NCBI GenBank assembly: GCA_021771635.1
Contig: JAETOQ010000004.1
Coordinates: forward strand, 1-64,000
Length of the DNA stretch: 64,000 nt
Origin: Oscillospiraceae bacterium
GTDB taxonomy: Bacteria > Bacillota > Clostridia > Oscillospirales > Oscillospiraceae
Reading direction: 5' to 3'
Shown here: piece by piece, positions 19,193-28,317 of the stretch
How positions within the stretch are numbered: the first letter of the stretch is position 1
Layout: each line of letters opens with the position of its first letter
Translations under genes and position numbers: made by a program
Notes under the pieces: model-generated
The model's database searches: none
The model's input: the letters and a program-made list of their open reading frames with translations, nothing else
What the model was told of the DNA's origin: nothing

Positions 19193-19688
19193 CCGTCGCC
19201 ATCCCCTCCCAGACGTGGACCTCCATGCGGTTGAGGCTCAGGTCCACGGATTTGATGAACGCGTCCTTCACGGCGGGGATCAGGTATTCCCGGGCGCCCC
19301 GGACAGTATAGACCTTGTGGGCGGGATAGGAGTCCACCTGGACGATCTCACCCAGGCAGGCGCCGGTGGCGGCATCGTAGACCTCCACGCCCAGCAGCTC
19401 ATCATCAAAATATTCACCCTCGGGCAGATGGGCGTCCTCCCGGCGGATATACAGGTCCTTGTCCTTATAGGTCAGGGCGGTGTTCATATCGTCCACGCCG
19501 GGGAGCTTCATCAGCACCAGGCTCTTGTGGACGTGGTTGGCGGTGGGGGTGACGGGCCTGCCGTCGATATAAAAGGTCTTGAAGCGGGTCAAAAAGCCGG
19601 GATCACCGTCCCGGGGCTGGACACGGACCTCGCCCTTGATGCCGTGGGCATTGACGATGCGGCCGACCTTGATGGTTTCCAGTTTCAT
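19182..19688 (-). CDS. rimM: Ribosome maturation factor RimM
   Basis: MKLETIKVGRIVNAHGIKGEVRVQPRDGDPGFLTRF; PAVKDAFIKSVDL; start at 19688. Confidence 0.95.
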   Translation of the reverse strand: MKLETIKVGRIVNAHGIKGEVRVQPRDGDPGFLTRFKTFYIDGRPVTPTANHVHKSLVLMKLPGVDDMNTALTYKDKDLYIRREDAHLPEGEYFDDELLGVEVYDAATGACLGEIVQVDSYPAHKVYTVRGAREYLIPAVKDAFIKSVDLSLNRMEVHVWEGMATDEH

Positions 19689-19756
19689 GGAATTGGCTCC
19701 TTTTGTGTTGATACGATTAGTATAGCTTGTTTTTTGCCAGGTGGCAAGGGGGGAGG

Positions 19757-20434
19757 GGGGATGTCCGGCTTTGCCGGACGGGAATGCCCCCCCATTTTCT
19801 TTGTTTGCGACAAAGAAAACGGGCCGTGCACGGTCCAAAAGAAAAACGCTTTTGGGGGTCCAACTTTGTCCACTTGGGACAAAGTTGGACGGGAGTTGGT
19901 GGTTAGATGTGCCACTAAGTCCGGAATCCTTCTGCCGGGGGCGCTATACCGGGTACGAGGGTAGAACTGCGACGCCGCATTTAGGCGTGGGTGCATGGGC
20001 GGGGCGGTCGATGAAAGGCTTTTACCTCTGGCCCCGTGTGTTCCGCTTCGCTACACACTACCTCGTCCCACATCGAAGAACAGGCCCTCAAATACGCTAC
20101 ACTGCCTCAATTGCCCAGACAGCGCTAAGCGAAGCGGGGAGCGCGGAAAGAGACGCTGGTCAAGTCCAGTCTTTGCCCGTCCTCGCAATTCCGATTCGCG
20201 TGGCTGAAAGTCCAAAGATTCAGCAAGACCGGGCCCGCGCCCAACGCTTCATCTAGCCTCGACCGCCAAGGTCTCTTGCTGGGCCCCCCGTATTTTAAGC
20301 AAATAAGGCGTGAAGCGCCGTTTTGCGCTCAAGCGCCTTCTCTTTGGACCGTGCACGGCCCGTTTCTCTTTGGCATGACAAAGAGAAATGGGGGGTGCAT
20401 TCCCGTGCCGCAAAGCGGCACACCCCCGTCCTGT
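19757..20434. repeat. Non-coding element bounded by long imperfect inverted repeats
   Basis: Arms about 19757-19840 and 20342-20434 share CGGGAATGC-CCCCC-ATTT-CTTTGT-CAAAGA-AAACGGGCCGTGCACGGTCCAAA in opposite orientation; about 500-bp interior without a convincing ORF. Confidence 0.75.
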
Positions 20435-20478
20435 CCGAGAACGAAAAAATCCCGGCCAAGCGGCCGGGAATGATAAGA

Positions 20479-20784
20479 TTATATATTTTTTAACAAATCT
20501 GCAATGATTTGCTGTTGTTTTGGGGAGAGTGCAGACCAATTGTCCAACATTTCCTGTTGCTGTGATGTTAACGAAATAGGCTCATCACCTTCGGCAAAGA
20601 ATTGGGATAAAGTGATGCCCAGTCCTTTGCATAACTTATCTAAAGTCTGAATGGTGGGAGTCTGTTTTTTGGCATACCAAGTCGAAATCGTTGATTGAGG
20701 TATTCCCGTGTTTTTAGCAAGTTCATATTCGGACCAACCGCGTTTTTGGCGAAGCCGATCGATCTCTATTAAGATGTTTTTCAT
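20479..20784 (-). CDS. XRE family HTH regulator
   Basis: IEIDRLRQKRGWSEYELAKNTGIPQSTISTWYAKKQTPTIQTLDKLCKGLGITLSQFF. Confidence 0.92.
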   Translation of the reverse strand: MKNILIEIDRLRQKRGWSEYELAKNTGIPQSTISTWYAKKQTPTIQTLDKLCKGLGITLSQFFAEGDEPISLTSQQQEMLDNWSALSPKQQQIIADLLKNI

Positions 20785-20900
20785 ATGAACCCCCTTATTA
20801 CTTCTTTATAACGTATATTATAGTTCGGAAAAACGTTGATTATTAGTCATTTAAATCGTATAATTATATCGTTATAAATAATCACTGGGGGGAAATAAAA

Positions 20901-21566
20901 ATGAACTTCAGCAAAGAGGTCCATCAAATCAAAACGGATCTGTACACCGATACACGTTTAAAAAGTCTCTTTTACGGCTACCTTCTGGACGAAAAGGCGT
21001 CAAAACGGAATCCTTGGGAGGAACTCTACACGGAGGGAGAGACCGCTCTGCCAAAACTACTGACTGACGCGCAGCAGAAAAAGCTGTTCGACATCGAGGG
21101 CGGCTACAAACACTGTCTGCAATGTGCCTTTTCGTTCTCCTTCCCACGGGGCCTCTGCGCCGCCTTTCAGCAGTATTTCACCGACGACACCGGGGAAAAT
21201 GCCTTTCAGGACTGGATAGAGAAGCGTCTGCCGGAAGAGCCGGTGGCAAAGTTCCACGGCGGGCTTCTGAATTATCGGAATCGATGCGCGGGATACCTCT
21301 CCAAGCTGGAAGAAGAGGTGGACGAGGCGGCGAAGAAATACATCCGCGGCATCGAACGCGTATGGAACGACCGGATCAACGGCGTGCTGCGGTACGGCTT
21401 CTATCTGGGCTACCGCTGCGGGCTGTCCGCCATCACGATGGATCTATCCCTCCAAGAGGCGGAGGATCTGGAGAAAAAGATCCTGCTGACGGAGTTTGGC
21501 TTGAAGATCACAAGCACCCATTGGACAAAGGAAGCGCTGGATCAGACAAACCCCTACTACTTTTGA
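20901..21566 (+). CDS. 221-aa protein of unknown function
   Basis: Complete ORF, RBS ggggggaaataaaaATG, divergent from the XRE gene; no family recognised. Confidence 0.7.
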   Translation: MNFSKEVHQIKTDLYTDTRLKSLFYGYLLDEKASKRNPWEELYTEGETALPKLLTDAQQKKLFDIEGGYKHCLQCAFSFSFPRGLCAAFQQYFTDDTGENAFQDWIEKRLPEEPVAKFHGGLLNYRNRCAGYLSKLEEEVDEAAKKYIRGIERVWNDRINGVLRYGFYLGYRCGLSAITMDLSLQEAEDLEKKILLTEFGLKITSTHWTKEALDQTNPYYF

Positions 21567-21570
21567 AAAC

Positions 21571-21605
21571 CGATAAAAAGCCCCCGGCCACCGGCCGGGG
21601 ACTTT
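21571..21605. terminator. Terminator between the 221-aa orphan gene and khpA (convergent)
   Basis: aaaaagcccccggccaccggccggggactttt. Confidence 0.75.
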
Positions 21606-21607
21606 TC

Positions 21608-21838
21608 TCAGTCTACGATATCAACGGAAACCTTGACTCCGGTGCGCTGCGCATAGGAGCGGACGACCGTCCGGATCTCCTTTGCGATGCGGCCCTGACG
21701 GCCAATGACCTTGCCCATGTCGTCGGGGGCGACGCGCAGCTCCAACGTCAGCTCCTGATCGCCCTGGATCTCGGTTACAGAGACCGCGTCAGGATCATCC
21801 ACAAGGTTTCTGGCGATATAGAGCAGCAAGTCCTTCAT
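21608..21838 (-). CDS. khpA: KH domain RNA-binding protein
   Basis: MKDLLLYIARNLVDDPDAVSVTEI...DMGKVIGRQGRIAKEIRTVVRS. Confidence 0.95.
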   Translation of the reverse strand: MKDLLLYIARNLVDDPDAVSVTEIQGDQELTLELRVAPDDMGKVIGRQGRIAKEIRTVVRSYAQRTGVKVSVDIVD

Positions 21839-21853
21839 CTGAACTCCTCCGGA

Positions 21854-22093
21854 TCAGAGGACTTCCACTTTTTTCAGCAGAGCTCTGACGGTGTCGGTGG
21901 GCTGAGCGCCGGACTTGATCCAAGCCTGAGCGCGGTCTGTGTCGATCTTGATCTCAGCGGGGGAGACGCAGGGGTTGTAAGTGCCGATCTCCTCGATGAA
22001 ACGGCCATCCCGGGGGAAACGGGAGTCGGCGACAACAACGCGGTAGAAGGGAGCCTTCTTGGCGCCCATGCGGCGCAGTCTGATCTTAACCAT
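21854..22093 (-). CDS. rpsP: 30S ribosomal protein S16
   Basis: [41 protein letters not shown]. Confidence 0.97.
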   Translation of the reverse strand: MVKIRLRRMGAKKAPFYRVVVADSRFPRDGRFIEEIGTYNPCVSPAEIKIDTDRAQAWIKSGAQPTDTVRALLKKVEVL

Positions 22094-22159
22094 GATTTGT
22101 ACCTCCAAAAATGTTATCAAAATAATTCTATCTATAAATGCTTGAGCACTTATATACCT

Positions 22160-22276
22160 TGGTGAATTGATAATAGATCATTGACAATGAATGGGAGAAC
22201 AGGGAGGCCGCCTTCGGCGGCGATTTAAAAGCATTTGCCGCAGGCAAATTCCTCCATCATCAATTGTCAATTATCC
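22160..22276. repeat. Small MITE-like inverted-repeat sequence in the rpsP-ffh intergenic region
   Basis: ttgataatagatcattgacaatgaatggga ... ttcctccatcatcaattgtcaattatccc are imperfect inverted repeats around ggccgccttcggcggc. Confidence 0.5.
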
Positions 22277-22278
22277 CG

Positions 22279-23640
22279 TTATTTGAAGCGTTTCTTGCGG
22301 CCAAAGCCGTGCATCCTGCCGCCCATGCCCATCATACCGGGCATCCGGCCCTTGGAAAACTGCTTGGTCAGCTGCTGCATCATCTCGAACTGCTTCAGCA
22401 GGCGGTTGACATCCACCACCTGCAGGCCGCAGCCCGCGGCGATGCGCTTTTTGCGGCTGGCGTTCAGGATCTGGGGATTTTCCCGTTCCAGCGGCGTCAT
22501 GGAGAGGATGATGGCCTCCGTATGGGCCATGACCTTCTCATCAATGGTGGCGCCCTGGAGCTGTTTGCCCAGATTGCCCGGCATCATGCCCGCCAGCTGG
22601 CTCAGATCGCCCATGCCCCGCAGCTGCTGGAGCTGGTCATAGTAATCCTGAAGGGTGAAGCGGTTTTTCTTCAGCTTCTCTTCCAGCTTGGCGGCCTGCT
22701 TTTCATCGTAGTTGGCCTGGGCCTTTTCGATGAAGGAGAGCATGTCGCCCATGCCGAGGATGCGGGAGGCCATGCGGTCGGGGTGGAACGGCTCGATCAT
22801 GTCCAGCTTCTCGCCGGTGCCCACGAATTTGATGGGCTTGCCGGTGGAGGCCCGAATGGAGAGAGCCGCGCCGCCGCGGGCGTCACCGTCCAGCTTGGTG
22901 AGGATGACGCCGTCGATGCCCAGTGCCTCGTCAAAGGCGGAGGCGGCGTTCACCGCGTCCTGGCCGGTCATGGCGTCCACGACTAACAAGATCTCGTTGG
23001 GATGGACCGCGGCTTTCATCCGCTTCAGCTCGTCCATCAGTGTTTCGTCCACATGGAGACGGCCGGCGGTATCCAGGAACACCATGTCATTTCCGTAGTC
23101 CCTGGCGTGACGAATGGCGGCTTCCGCGATCTTCACGGGGTCTCCCTGGCCCTGTTCAAAAACAGGCAGTTCCATCTGGGAGCCTACCACCTTCAGCTGC
23201 TCGATGGCGGCGGGGCGGTACACGTCGCAGGCGGCCAGCAGGGGACGCTTGGTGTACTGCCGGCGCATCAGGCCCGCCAGCTTGGCGGTGGTCGTGGTTT
23301 TGCCGGCGCCCTGAAGGCCCACCATCATGACCACCGTGGGGCCGTTGTTGGCCATGGCCAGCTTGGCGTTGGCGCCGCCCATCAGGTTCGTCAGTTCCTC
23401 GTTGACGATCTTGATGACCTGCTGGGCGGGAGTCAGGCTGTCCAGCACGTCGCTGCCGATGGCCCGCTCCGTGACGGTGGCCACGAAGTCCTTGACCACC
23501 TTGTAGCTCACGTCGGCCTCCAGCAGGGCCAGGCGGACCTCCCGCATGGCCTCCCGGACATCGTTCTCCGTCAGGCGGCCCTTGCCCCGCAGGCGTTTGA
23601 ACGTCGCATTCAGTTTTTCAGAGAGTCCTTCAAATGCCAT
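22279..23640 (-). CDS. ffh: Signal recognition particle protein Ffh
   Basis: GLQGAGKTTTTAKLA, DTAGRLHVDETLMDEL, TKLDGDARGGAALS, C-terminal Met/Gly-rich M domain. Confidence 0.98.
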   Translation of the reverse strand: MAFEGLSEKLNATFKRLRGKGRLTENDVREAMREVRLALLEADVSYKVVKDFVATVTERAIGSDVLDSLTPAQQVIKIVNEELTNLMGGANAKLAMANNGPTVVMMVGLQGAGKTTTTAKLAGLMRRQYTKRPLLAACDVYRPAAIEQLKVVGSQMELPVFEQGQGDPVKIAEAAIRHARDYGNDMVFLDTAGRLHVDETLMDELKRMKAAVHPNEILLVVDAMTGQDAVNAASAFDEALGIDGVILTKLDGDARGGAALSIRASTGKPIKFVGTGEKLDMIEPFHPDRMASRILGMGDMLSFIEKAQANYDEKQAAKLEEKLKKNRFTLQDYYDQLQQLRGMGDLSQLAGMMPGNLGKQLQGATIDEKVMAHTEAIILSMTPLERENPQILNASRKKRIAAGCGLQVVDVNRLLKQFEMMQQLTKQFSKGRMPGMMGMGGRMHGFGRKKRFK

Positions 23641-23643
23641 GAT

Positions 23644-24009
23644 TTAGTCCTTCAAAGCGCTGGTTTCCGCGGTGATCAGGTCGGCCAGCTCGGTCAGCCG
23701 GGCGTCCTCATACTGGCGGTAGTTGATGGTCTTGAGTTCGTCGGCGGCGGAGGCGATGGCGTCCAGGTGGGGGCGCTGGGCCTCAAACCGCTTGATGATG
23801 CCCGTTTTGTCCTCCACCTCCTGCATGGCGGCCTCGGCACGGACGATGACGTCCCGGACGCCCTGCCGGGAGATGCCCGCGTTTTCCGCGATCTCACCCA
23901 GGGAGAGGTCCTCGTTGTAATACAGGTCGAAGAATTCCTTCTGCCGGTCCGTCAGGAGTTCTCCATAAAAATCGAAGAGCATGGTCATGCGGTAAGTCTG
24001 ATTTTTCAC
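23644..24009 (-). CDS. ylxM: YlxM/p13-family HTH protein
   Basis: MTMLFDFYGELLTDRQKEFFDLYYNEDLSLGEIAENAGISRQGVRDVIVRAE; upstream of ffh. Confidence 0.93.
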   Translation of the reverse strand: MKNQTYRMTMLFDFYGELLTDRQKEFFDLYYNEDLSLGEIAENAGISRQGVRDVIVRAEAAMQEVEDKTGIIKRFEAQRPHLDAIASAADELKTINYRQYEDARLTELADLITAETSALKD

Positions 24010-24275
24010 GGGATCGCCCCTTTCTGTAAAGCCCTATGCCTTTACAACATGAAATAGTTTACAGGAATTCAGCAGAAAAGTCAAGAGAAAAAACGGATGA
24101 AATATGGGGAAAGCTAAAAAAATTTCAGCGCCCGGAAAAAGAAGGCGAAATGTGCGGAGATCCTGCCGTTTTGTGCTGGATCCAGGAGACCGGGCTTGCG
24201 CGGATGGGGCAAAGACGCTATACTGAAAAAGACGAATGCCGCCCGCGGGGCGGACCGGAAAAGGAGAGAGACCTT

Positions 24276-25517
24276 ATGTTTGCAGATTTCTTTATGGAGA
24301 ACCTGGGCCGCGCGAGCCTGATCGCCCCGGAGGACACCTGGGCCCTGCTGGCCCTGCTGGTGAGTTCCGTGGCCCTCGCCGTCTGGCTGGAACAGAAATA
24401 CGTGTGGGCGTCCAAAATATCCGGCGCCATCATCGCCCTGATGATCGCCCTGATCGCGTCGAATTTGGCCATCATTCCGACCAGCTGCGTGCTGTACGAC
24501 GAGGTGGTCTGGGGCTATGCGGTGCCCATGGGCATCCCGCTGCTGCTTCTCCAGTGCAATATGAAGAAGATCTGGAAGGAGACCGGGCGGATGATGGTCA
24601 TCTTTCTGATCGGTGCCGCAGGAACGGTGGCGGGGGCTTTCCTTGCCTACGGACTGCTGCATGCGTACATCCCCGGCCTGGAGGATGTGGCGGCCATGAT
24701 GACCGGCTCCTACATCGGCGGCGGCGTCAATTTCGCCGCTCTGGCCAAGGAGTTTGACGCGGGGGAGATCGCCGGTTCCGCCACGGTGGCGGACAATCTG
24801 CTGATGGCCCTCTACTTCTTTGCCCTGCTGCTGTTCGCGGGCATGAAATTCTTCCGGAAGCACTTCACCCATCCCCATATCGACGCCGTGGCGGAGAGCG
24901 GCGACCTGGAGGGCGCCCAGACACAGGCGGCGGCCTATTGGAGCCGGAAGGACATCTCTCTGAAGGATATTGCACTGAATGTCGCCTATTCCGTGCTGGT
25001 GGTGTTCGCGGCAAAGCTGATCGCCGCGTTCATCGGCGGACTGATCCCGGATACCGGCGTGGCGCTCCATATGCTGCATACCTTCTTCGGAAGTGAATAT
25101 GTATGGATCACCACGGTCGCCATGGCCGCCGCCACCTGGGGAGAGAAGCAGGTGGCAAAGCTCAGCGGCTCCCAGGAGATCGGCACCTATCTGATCTATC
25201 TGTTCCTGTTCGTCATCGGCGTTCCGGCCTCCATTCCGAAGATCATCGAGGAAACACCGCTCCTGCTGGCATTCACCGGCATCATGGTGGTGGTGAACAT
25301 GCTGTTCTGCTTTGTGGGCGGCAAGCTGCTGCACTTTGACCTGGAGGACATCATCCTGGCCTCCAACGCCAACATCGGCGGCCCCACCACCGCCGCCGGC
25401 ATGGCGATCTCCCAGGGCTGGAGCGCCCTGGTGGGCCCGGTGATGCTGGTGGGCACCTTTGGCTATGTCATCGGCACCTATCTCGGCATTTTGGTGGGCG
25501 GCGCGCTGGGGGCGTGA
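24276..25517 (+). CDS. DUF819 family membrane protein
   Basis: SKISGAIIALMIALIASNLAIIPTSCVLYDEVVWGYAVPMGIPLLLLQCNMKKIWKETGRM; multi-TM. Confidence 0.88.
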   Translation: MFADFFMENLGRASLIAPEDTWALLALLVSSVALAVWLEQKYVWASKISGAIIALMIALIASNLAIIPTSCVLYDEVVWGYAVPMGIPLLLLQCNMKKIWKETGRMMVIFLIGAAGTVAGAFLAYGLLHAYIPGLEDVAAMMTGSYIGGGVNFAALAKEFDAGEIAGSATVADNLLMALYFFALLLFAGMKFFRKHFTHPHIDAVAESGDLEGAQTQAAAYWSRKDISLKDIALNVAYSVLVVFAAKLIAAFIGGLIPDTGVALHMLHTFFGSEYVWITTVAMAAATWGEKQVAKLSGSQEIGTYLIYLFLFVIGVPASIPKIIEETPLLLAFTGIMVVVNMLFCFVGGKLLHFDLEDIILASNANIGGPTTAAGMAISQGWSALVGPVMLVGTFGYVIGTYLGILVGGALGA

Positions 25518-25529
25518 CGATTATCAGGA

Positions 25530-26504
25530 ATGAGGGAATTTATGGTTTTTGACGGACATTCGGACCTCTTGTACGACGTGACACGCCGCCGTCTGGCGGG
25601 GGAGGACCATGTGCTGGAGCGCTGTCATCTGGACCGTCTGCGCCACGGCGGCGTGGAGGGGCTGGTTCTGGCGCTGTGGACCAGCGCGGCGGGAGGAGAG
25701 ACCTTTTGGAAGGACGTGCGGCCGACGCGGACCGACGCGGACCGGATGGAGATCATGATGGCCTGCGCCCGGTCGGAATTCGCGGAGTGCCCATGGCTTG
25801 CCATCGTCCGGACCGCCGGGGAAGCGGAGCGGGCCCGGTCGGAGGGAAAGCTGTACGCCTTCCTGGCCATCGAGGGTATGGCGGCTATTGGAGAGGATTT
25901 AGGCGGCATTGACCTCTGCCATGCCTTCGGCGCCCGGATCGGGATGCTGACCTGGAACGAGGAGAACTGCCTCGCCACCGGCGCCGGGGGAGATCCCTAC
26001 TCCGGCCTGACGGATTTGGGACGGCAGGCGGTCCGCCGGATGTGGGACCTGGGGATGCTGGCGGATGTGTCCCATCTGAATGACGGCGGCTTCGGGGATG
26101 TGATCAAGCTGGCCCACGGGCCGGTGATCGCCTCCCACTCCAACTGCCGGGCCCTGTGTGATGTCCGCCGGAACCTGACAGATGATCAGCTGCGGGCCAT
26201 TCGGGACACCGGCGGCGTGGTGGGATTGAATGTGCATCACGCCTTTGTCCACGCCGATCCGGCGCGGCAGACGGCAAAGACACTGGCGTACCACGCCGCC
26301 CACATGGCGGAGGTCATGGGAGTGGAGCATGTGGCCTGCGGCTTTGACTTCTGCGAGTTCATGGGGCCCGGAAATGAAGGGGCCGATGGCTTGGAAAACT
26401 GCGCTCATATCCAGAATCTCTTCTACTGGCTGGAAGAGCTGGGGATGTCCGCCCGGGAGCGGGAGATGATCGCGCGGGAAAACTTTTTGCGGGTGCTGGC
26501 ATAA
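25530..26504 (+). CDS. Membrane dipeptidase (peptidase M19)
   Basis: FDGHSDLLYDV, AFLAIEGMAAIGEDL, LTWNEENCLATGAGG, DVSHLNDGGFGDVI, VIASHSNCRAL. Confidence 0.93.
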   Translation: MREFMVFDGHSDLLYDVTRRRLAGEDHVLERCHLDRLRHGGVEGLVLALWTSAAGGETFWKDVRPTRTDADRMEIMMACARSEFAECPWLAIVRTAGEAERARSEGKLYAFLAIEGMAAIGEDLGGIDLCHAFGARIGMLTWNEENCLATGAGGDPYSGLTDLGRQAVRRMWDLGMLADVSHLNDGGFGDVIKLAHGPVIASHSNCRALCDVRRNLTDDQLRAIRDTGGVVGLNVHHAFVHADPARQTAKTLAYHAAHMAEVMGVEHVACGFDFCEFMGPGNEGADGLENCAHIQNLFYWLEELGMSAREREMIARENFLRVLA

Positions 26505-26511
26505 TCGGCAT

Positions 26512-26548
26512 AAAAAGCCGGCTGTTCCGGAGGAACAGCCGGCTTTCT
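26512..26548 (+). terminator. Intrinsic terminator
   Basis: aaaaagccggctgttccggaggaacagccggctttctt. Confidence 0.8.
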
Positions 26549-26809
26549 TGATCTCAATGCCGCTCAAAAATCAGGAATCGGGCCTATGCAAGGCCAAACG
26601 GCCTGTGCCGGCCTCCGCCGGGAGACTATGATGCATCCCCGGCCAACCGGGAGAACGGCTTGTCTTGGTGCGGCTGCCGGGCAGGAAGCGCTTCACAGGA
26701 CTCGCGATGCCAAAGCCGGATGTATGCATGCCGGAAAACACGCCTCTCGTCTCTTATTTTATCATGGTGGGATAAACAGCAAGAAAGAATTTGAATTATA
26801 AGAAGAGAT

Positions 26810-27012
26810 ATACTATAATAATGTCTACTGAATAAACCGCAAATCGGTTTATTCGCGCGGCGGCAGCCGCGCAATTCCATAAAAACGGCTCAAAGGAGCC
26901 GCTTTTATGGAATCCAGCCATTGTTACAATGCGTATTTCCACCGGAAGCCAATTGGTTTTGAAGGCCTTGGCCTTCAAAACTTTTGGCTTTGTTCAGTAC
27001 GCATTATAATAA
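26810..27012. repeat. MITE-like element with nested hairpins
   Basis: Ends tataataatgtctactgaataaacc and (revcomp) ttattataatgcgtactgaacaaagcc are imperfect inverted repeats; interior hairpins gcgcggcggcagccgcgc, ccataaaaacggctcaaaggagccgcttttatgg, gttttgaaggccttggccttcaaaac. Confidence 0.6.
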
Positions 27013-27048
27013 CCTTGTATCGCATTCCACGAAAGAGGAGTTGAGACT

Positions 27049-28317
27049 TTGGAAGTGACCAGAACCAAGCTTGCCGACGGCGTGTATCTGACCTATCTGC
27101 CGGCGCGGAAATTCAAAACGAGTTTGCTTTCCGCTCAGTTCGTGACACCCATCCGCCAGGAGACGGCGGCGGCCTACGCCCTGCTGCCCGCCGTACTGCG
27201 GCGGGGGACCGTGACCTACCCCGACATGGGGAGCCTCTCCGCCCGGCTGGACAAGCTGTACGGCGCCCGGATCGATTACACGGTCCGGAAGAAAGGCGAA
27301 AACCAGTGCGTGGGCTTTGTGGCCAGCCTGATCGACGACAGCTTTGCCCCCGGCGGGGAAAAGCTGCTGGAGCCGGTGGCGGACCTGCTGGGGGAGCTGA
27401 TCTGCGATCCCGCCACGGAGCGGGGCCGCTTTGTGCCCGCCTATTTTGAGAGTGAAAAGACGAACCTGATCGACGCCATCCGCAGCCTCATCAACGACAA
27501 GCGGGATTACGCCGACAGCCGCCTCCTGCGGGAGATGTGCGCGGGCGAGCCCTACGGCATCCCCCGGCTGGGCGATGAAAAGAGCGCGGAAAAGCTGCAA
27601 TTACAGAAGCTGCACGCCCAGTACGGCCAGCTGATCGCCGCCTCCCAGCTGGAGCTGTTTTACAGCGGAAACGCCAGCTGGGACCGGGTGGCGCATGCGC
27701 TGCTGTCTGCCTTTTCCACACTGCCCCGGGATAATATCAAGTATGCTGCCGCGGCTCAAAACCACCCCGCCCGGGAGGAAGTCCGCACCGTCACGGAGTC
27801 TCTGGATGTGACACAGGGCAAGCTGGGAATGGGCTTCTCCTGCGGAAGCTCCGATACCGCCGCTCTGTTGATGGGCAACACCCTCTTTGGCGGCAGCAGC
27901 AACTCCAAGCTGTTTTTGAACGTGCGGGAAAAGCTGTCCCTGTGCTATTACGCATCTTCCCTCTATCACCGGCAGAAGGGGATGATCACCGTCTCCTCCG
28001 GCATCGAATTCGGGAATTACCAGAAGGCCTATGATGAGATCCTGGCCCAGCTGGCGGCGGTCCAGAACGGCCAGCTGGAGGACTGGGAGCTGGAGGGCGC
28101 CCGCAGCACGCTGCTGAACGCCTATGCCTCCATGGGGGATTCCCAGGGCAAGCTGGAGAACTTCTATCTGGGCCAGGCGGCCACGGGACAGTCCGAGACA
28201 CCGGAGGCGCTGGCGGCTCAGGTGCGGGGCGTGACGCCGGAGCGCATCTTCGAGGCCATGAAGACGGTGAAGCTGGACACGGTGTACTTCCTGCGGGGAA
28301 AGGAGGCGGCGGAATGA
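27049..28317 (+). CDS. yfmF: M16 family metallopeptidase-like protein (YfmF type)
   Basis: LADGVYLTYLPARKFKTSLLSAQFVTPI...SLCYYASSLYHRQKGMITVSSGIEF; first of two tandem M16 genes; TTG start. Confidence 0.85.
   Translation: MEVTRTKLADGVYLTYLPARKFKTSLLSAQFVTPIRQETAAAYALLPAVLRRGTVTYPDMGSLSARLDKLYGARIDYTVRKKGENQCVGFVASLIDDSFAPGGEKLLEPVADLLGELICDPATERGRFVPAYFESEKTNLIDAIRSLINDKRDYADSRLLREMCAGEPYGIPRLGDEKSAEKLQLQKLHAQYGQLIAASQLELFYSGNASWDRVAHALLSAFSTLPRDNIKYAAAAQNHPAREEVRTVTESLDVTQGKLGMGFSCGSSDTAALLMGNTLFGGSSNSKLFLNVREKLSLCYYASSLYHRQKGMITVSSGIEFGNYQKAYDEILAQLAAVQNGQLEDWELEGARSTLLNAYASMGDSQGKLENFYLGQAATGQSETPEALAAQVRGVTPERIFEAMKTVKLDTVYFLRGKEAAE

Noticed and set aside
19741-20256. 171-aa plus-strand ORF and 19059-19964 ORF in the inverted-repeat island
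   Set aside because: Overlap the inverted-repeat arms, low-complexity translation, no RBS; treated as non-coding.
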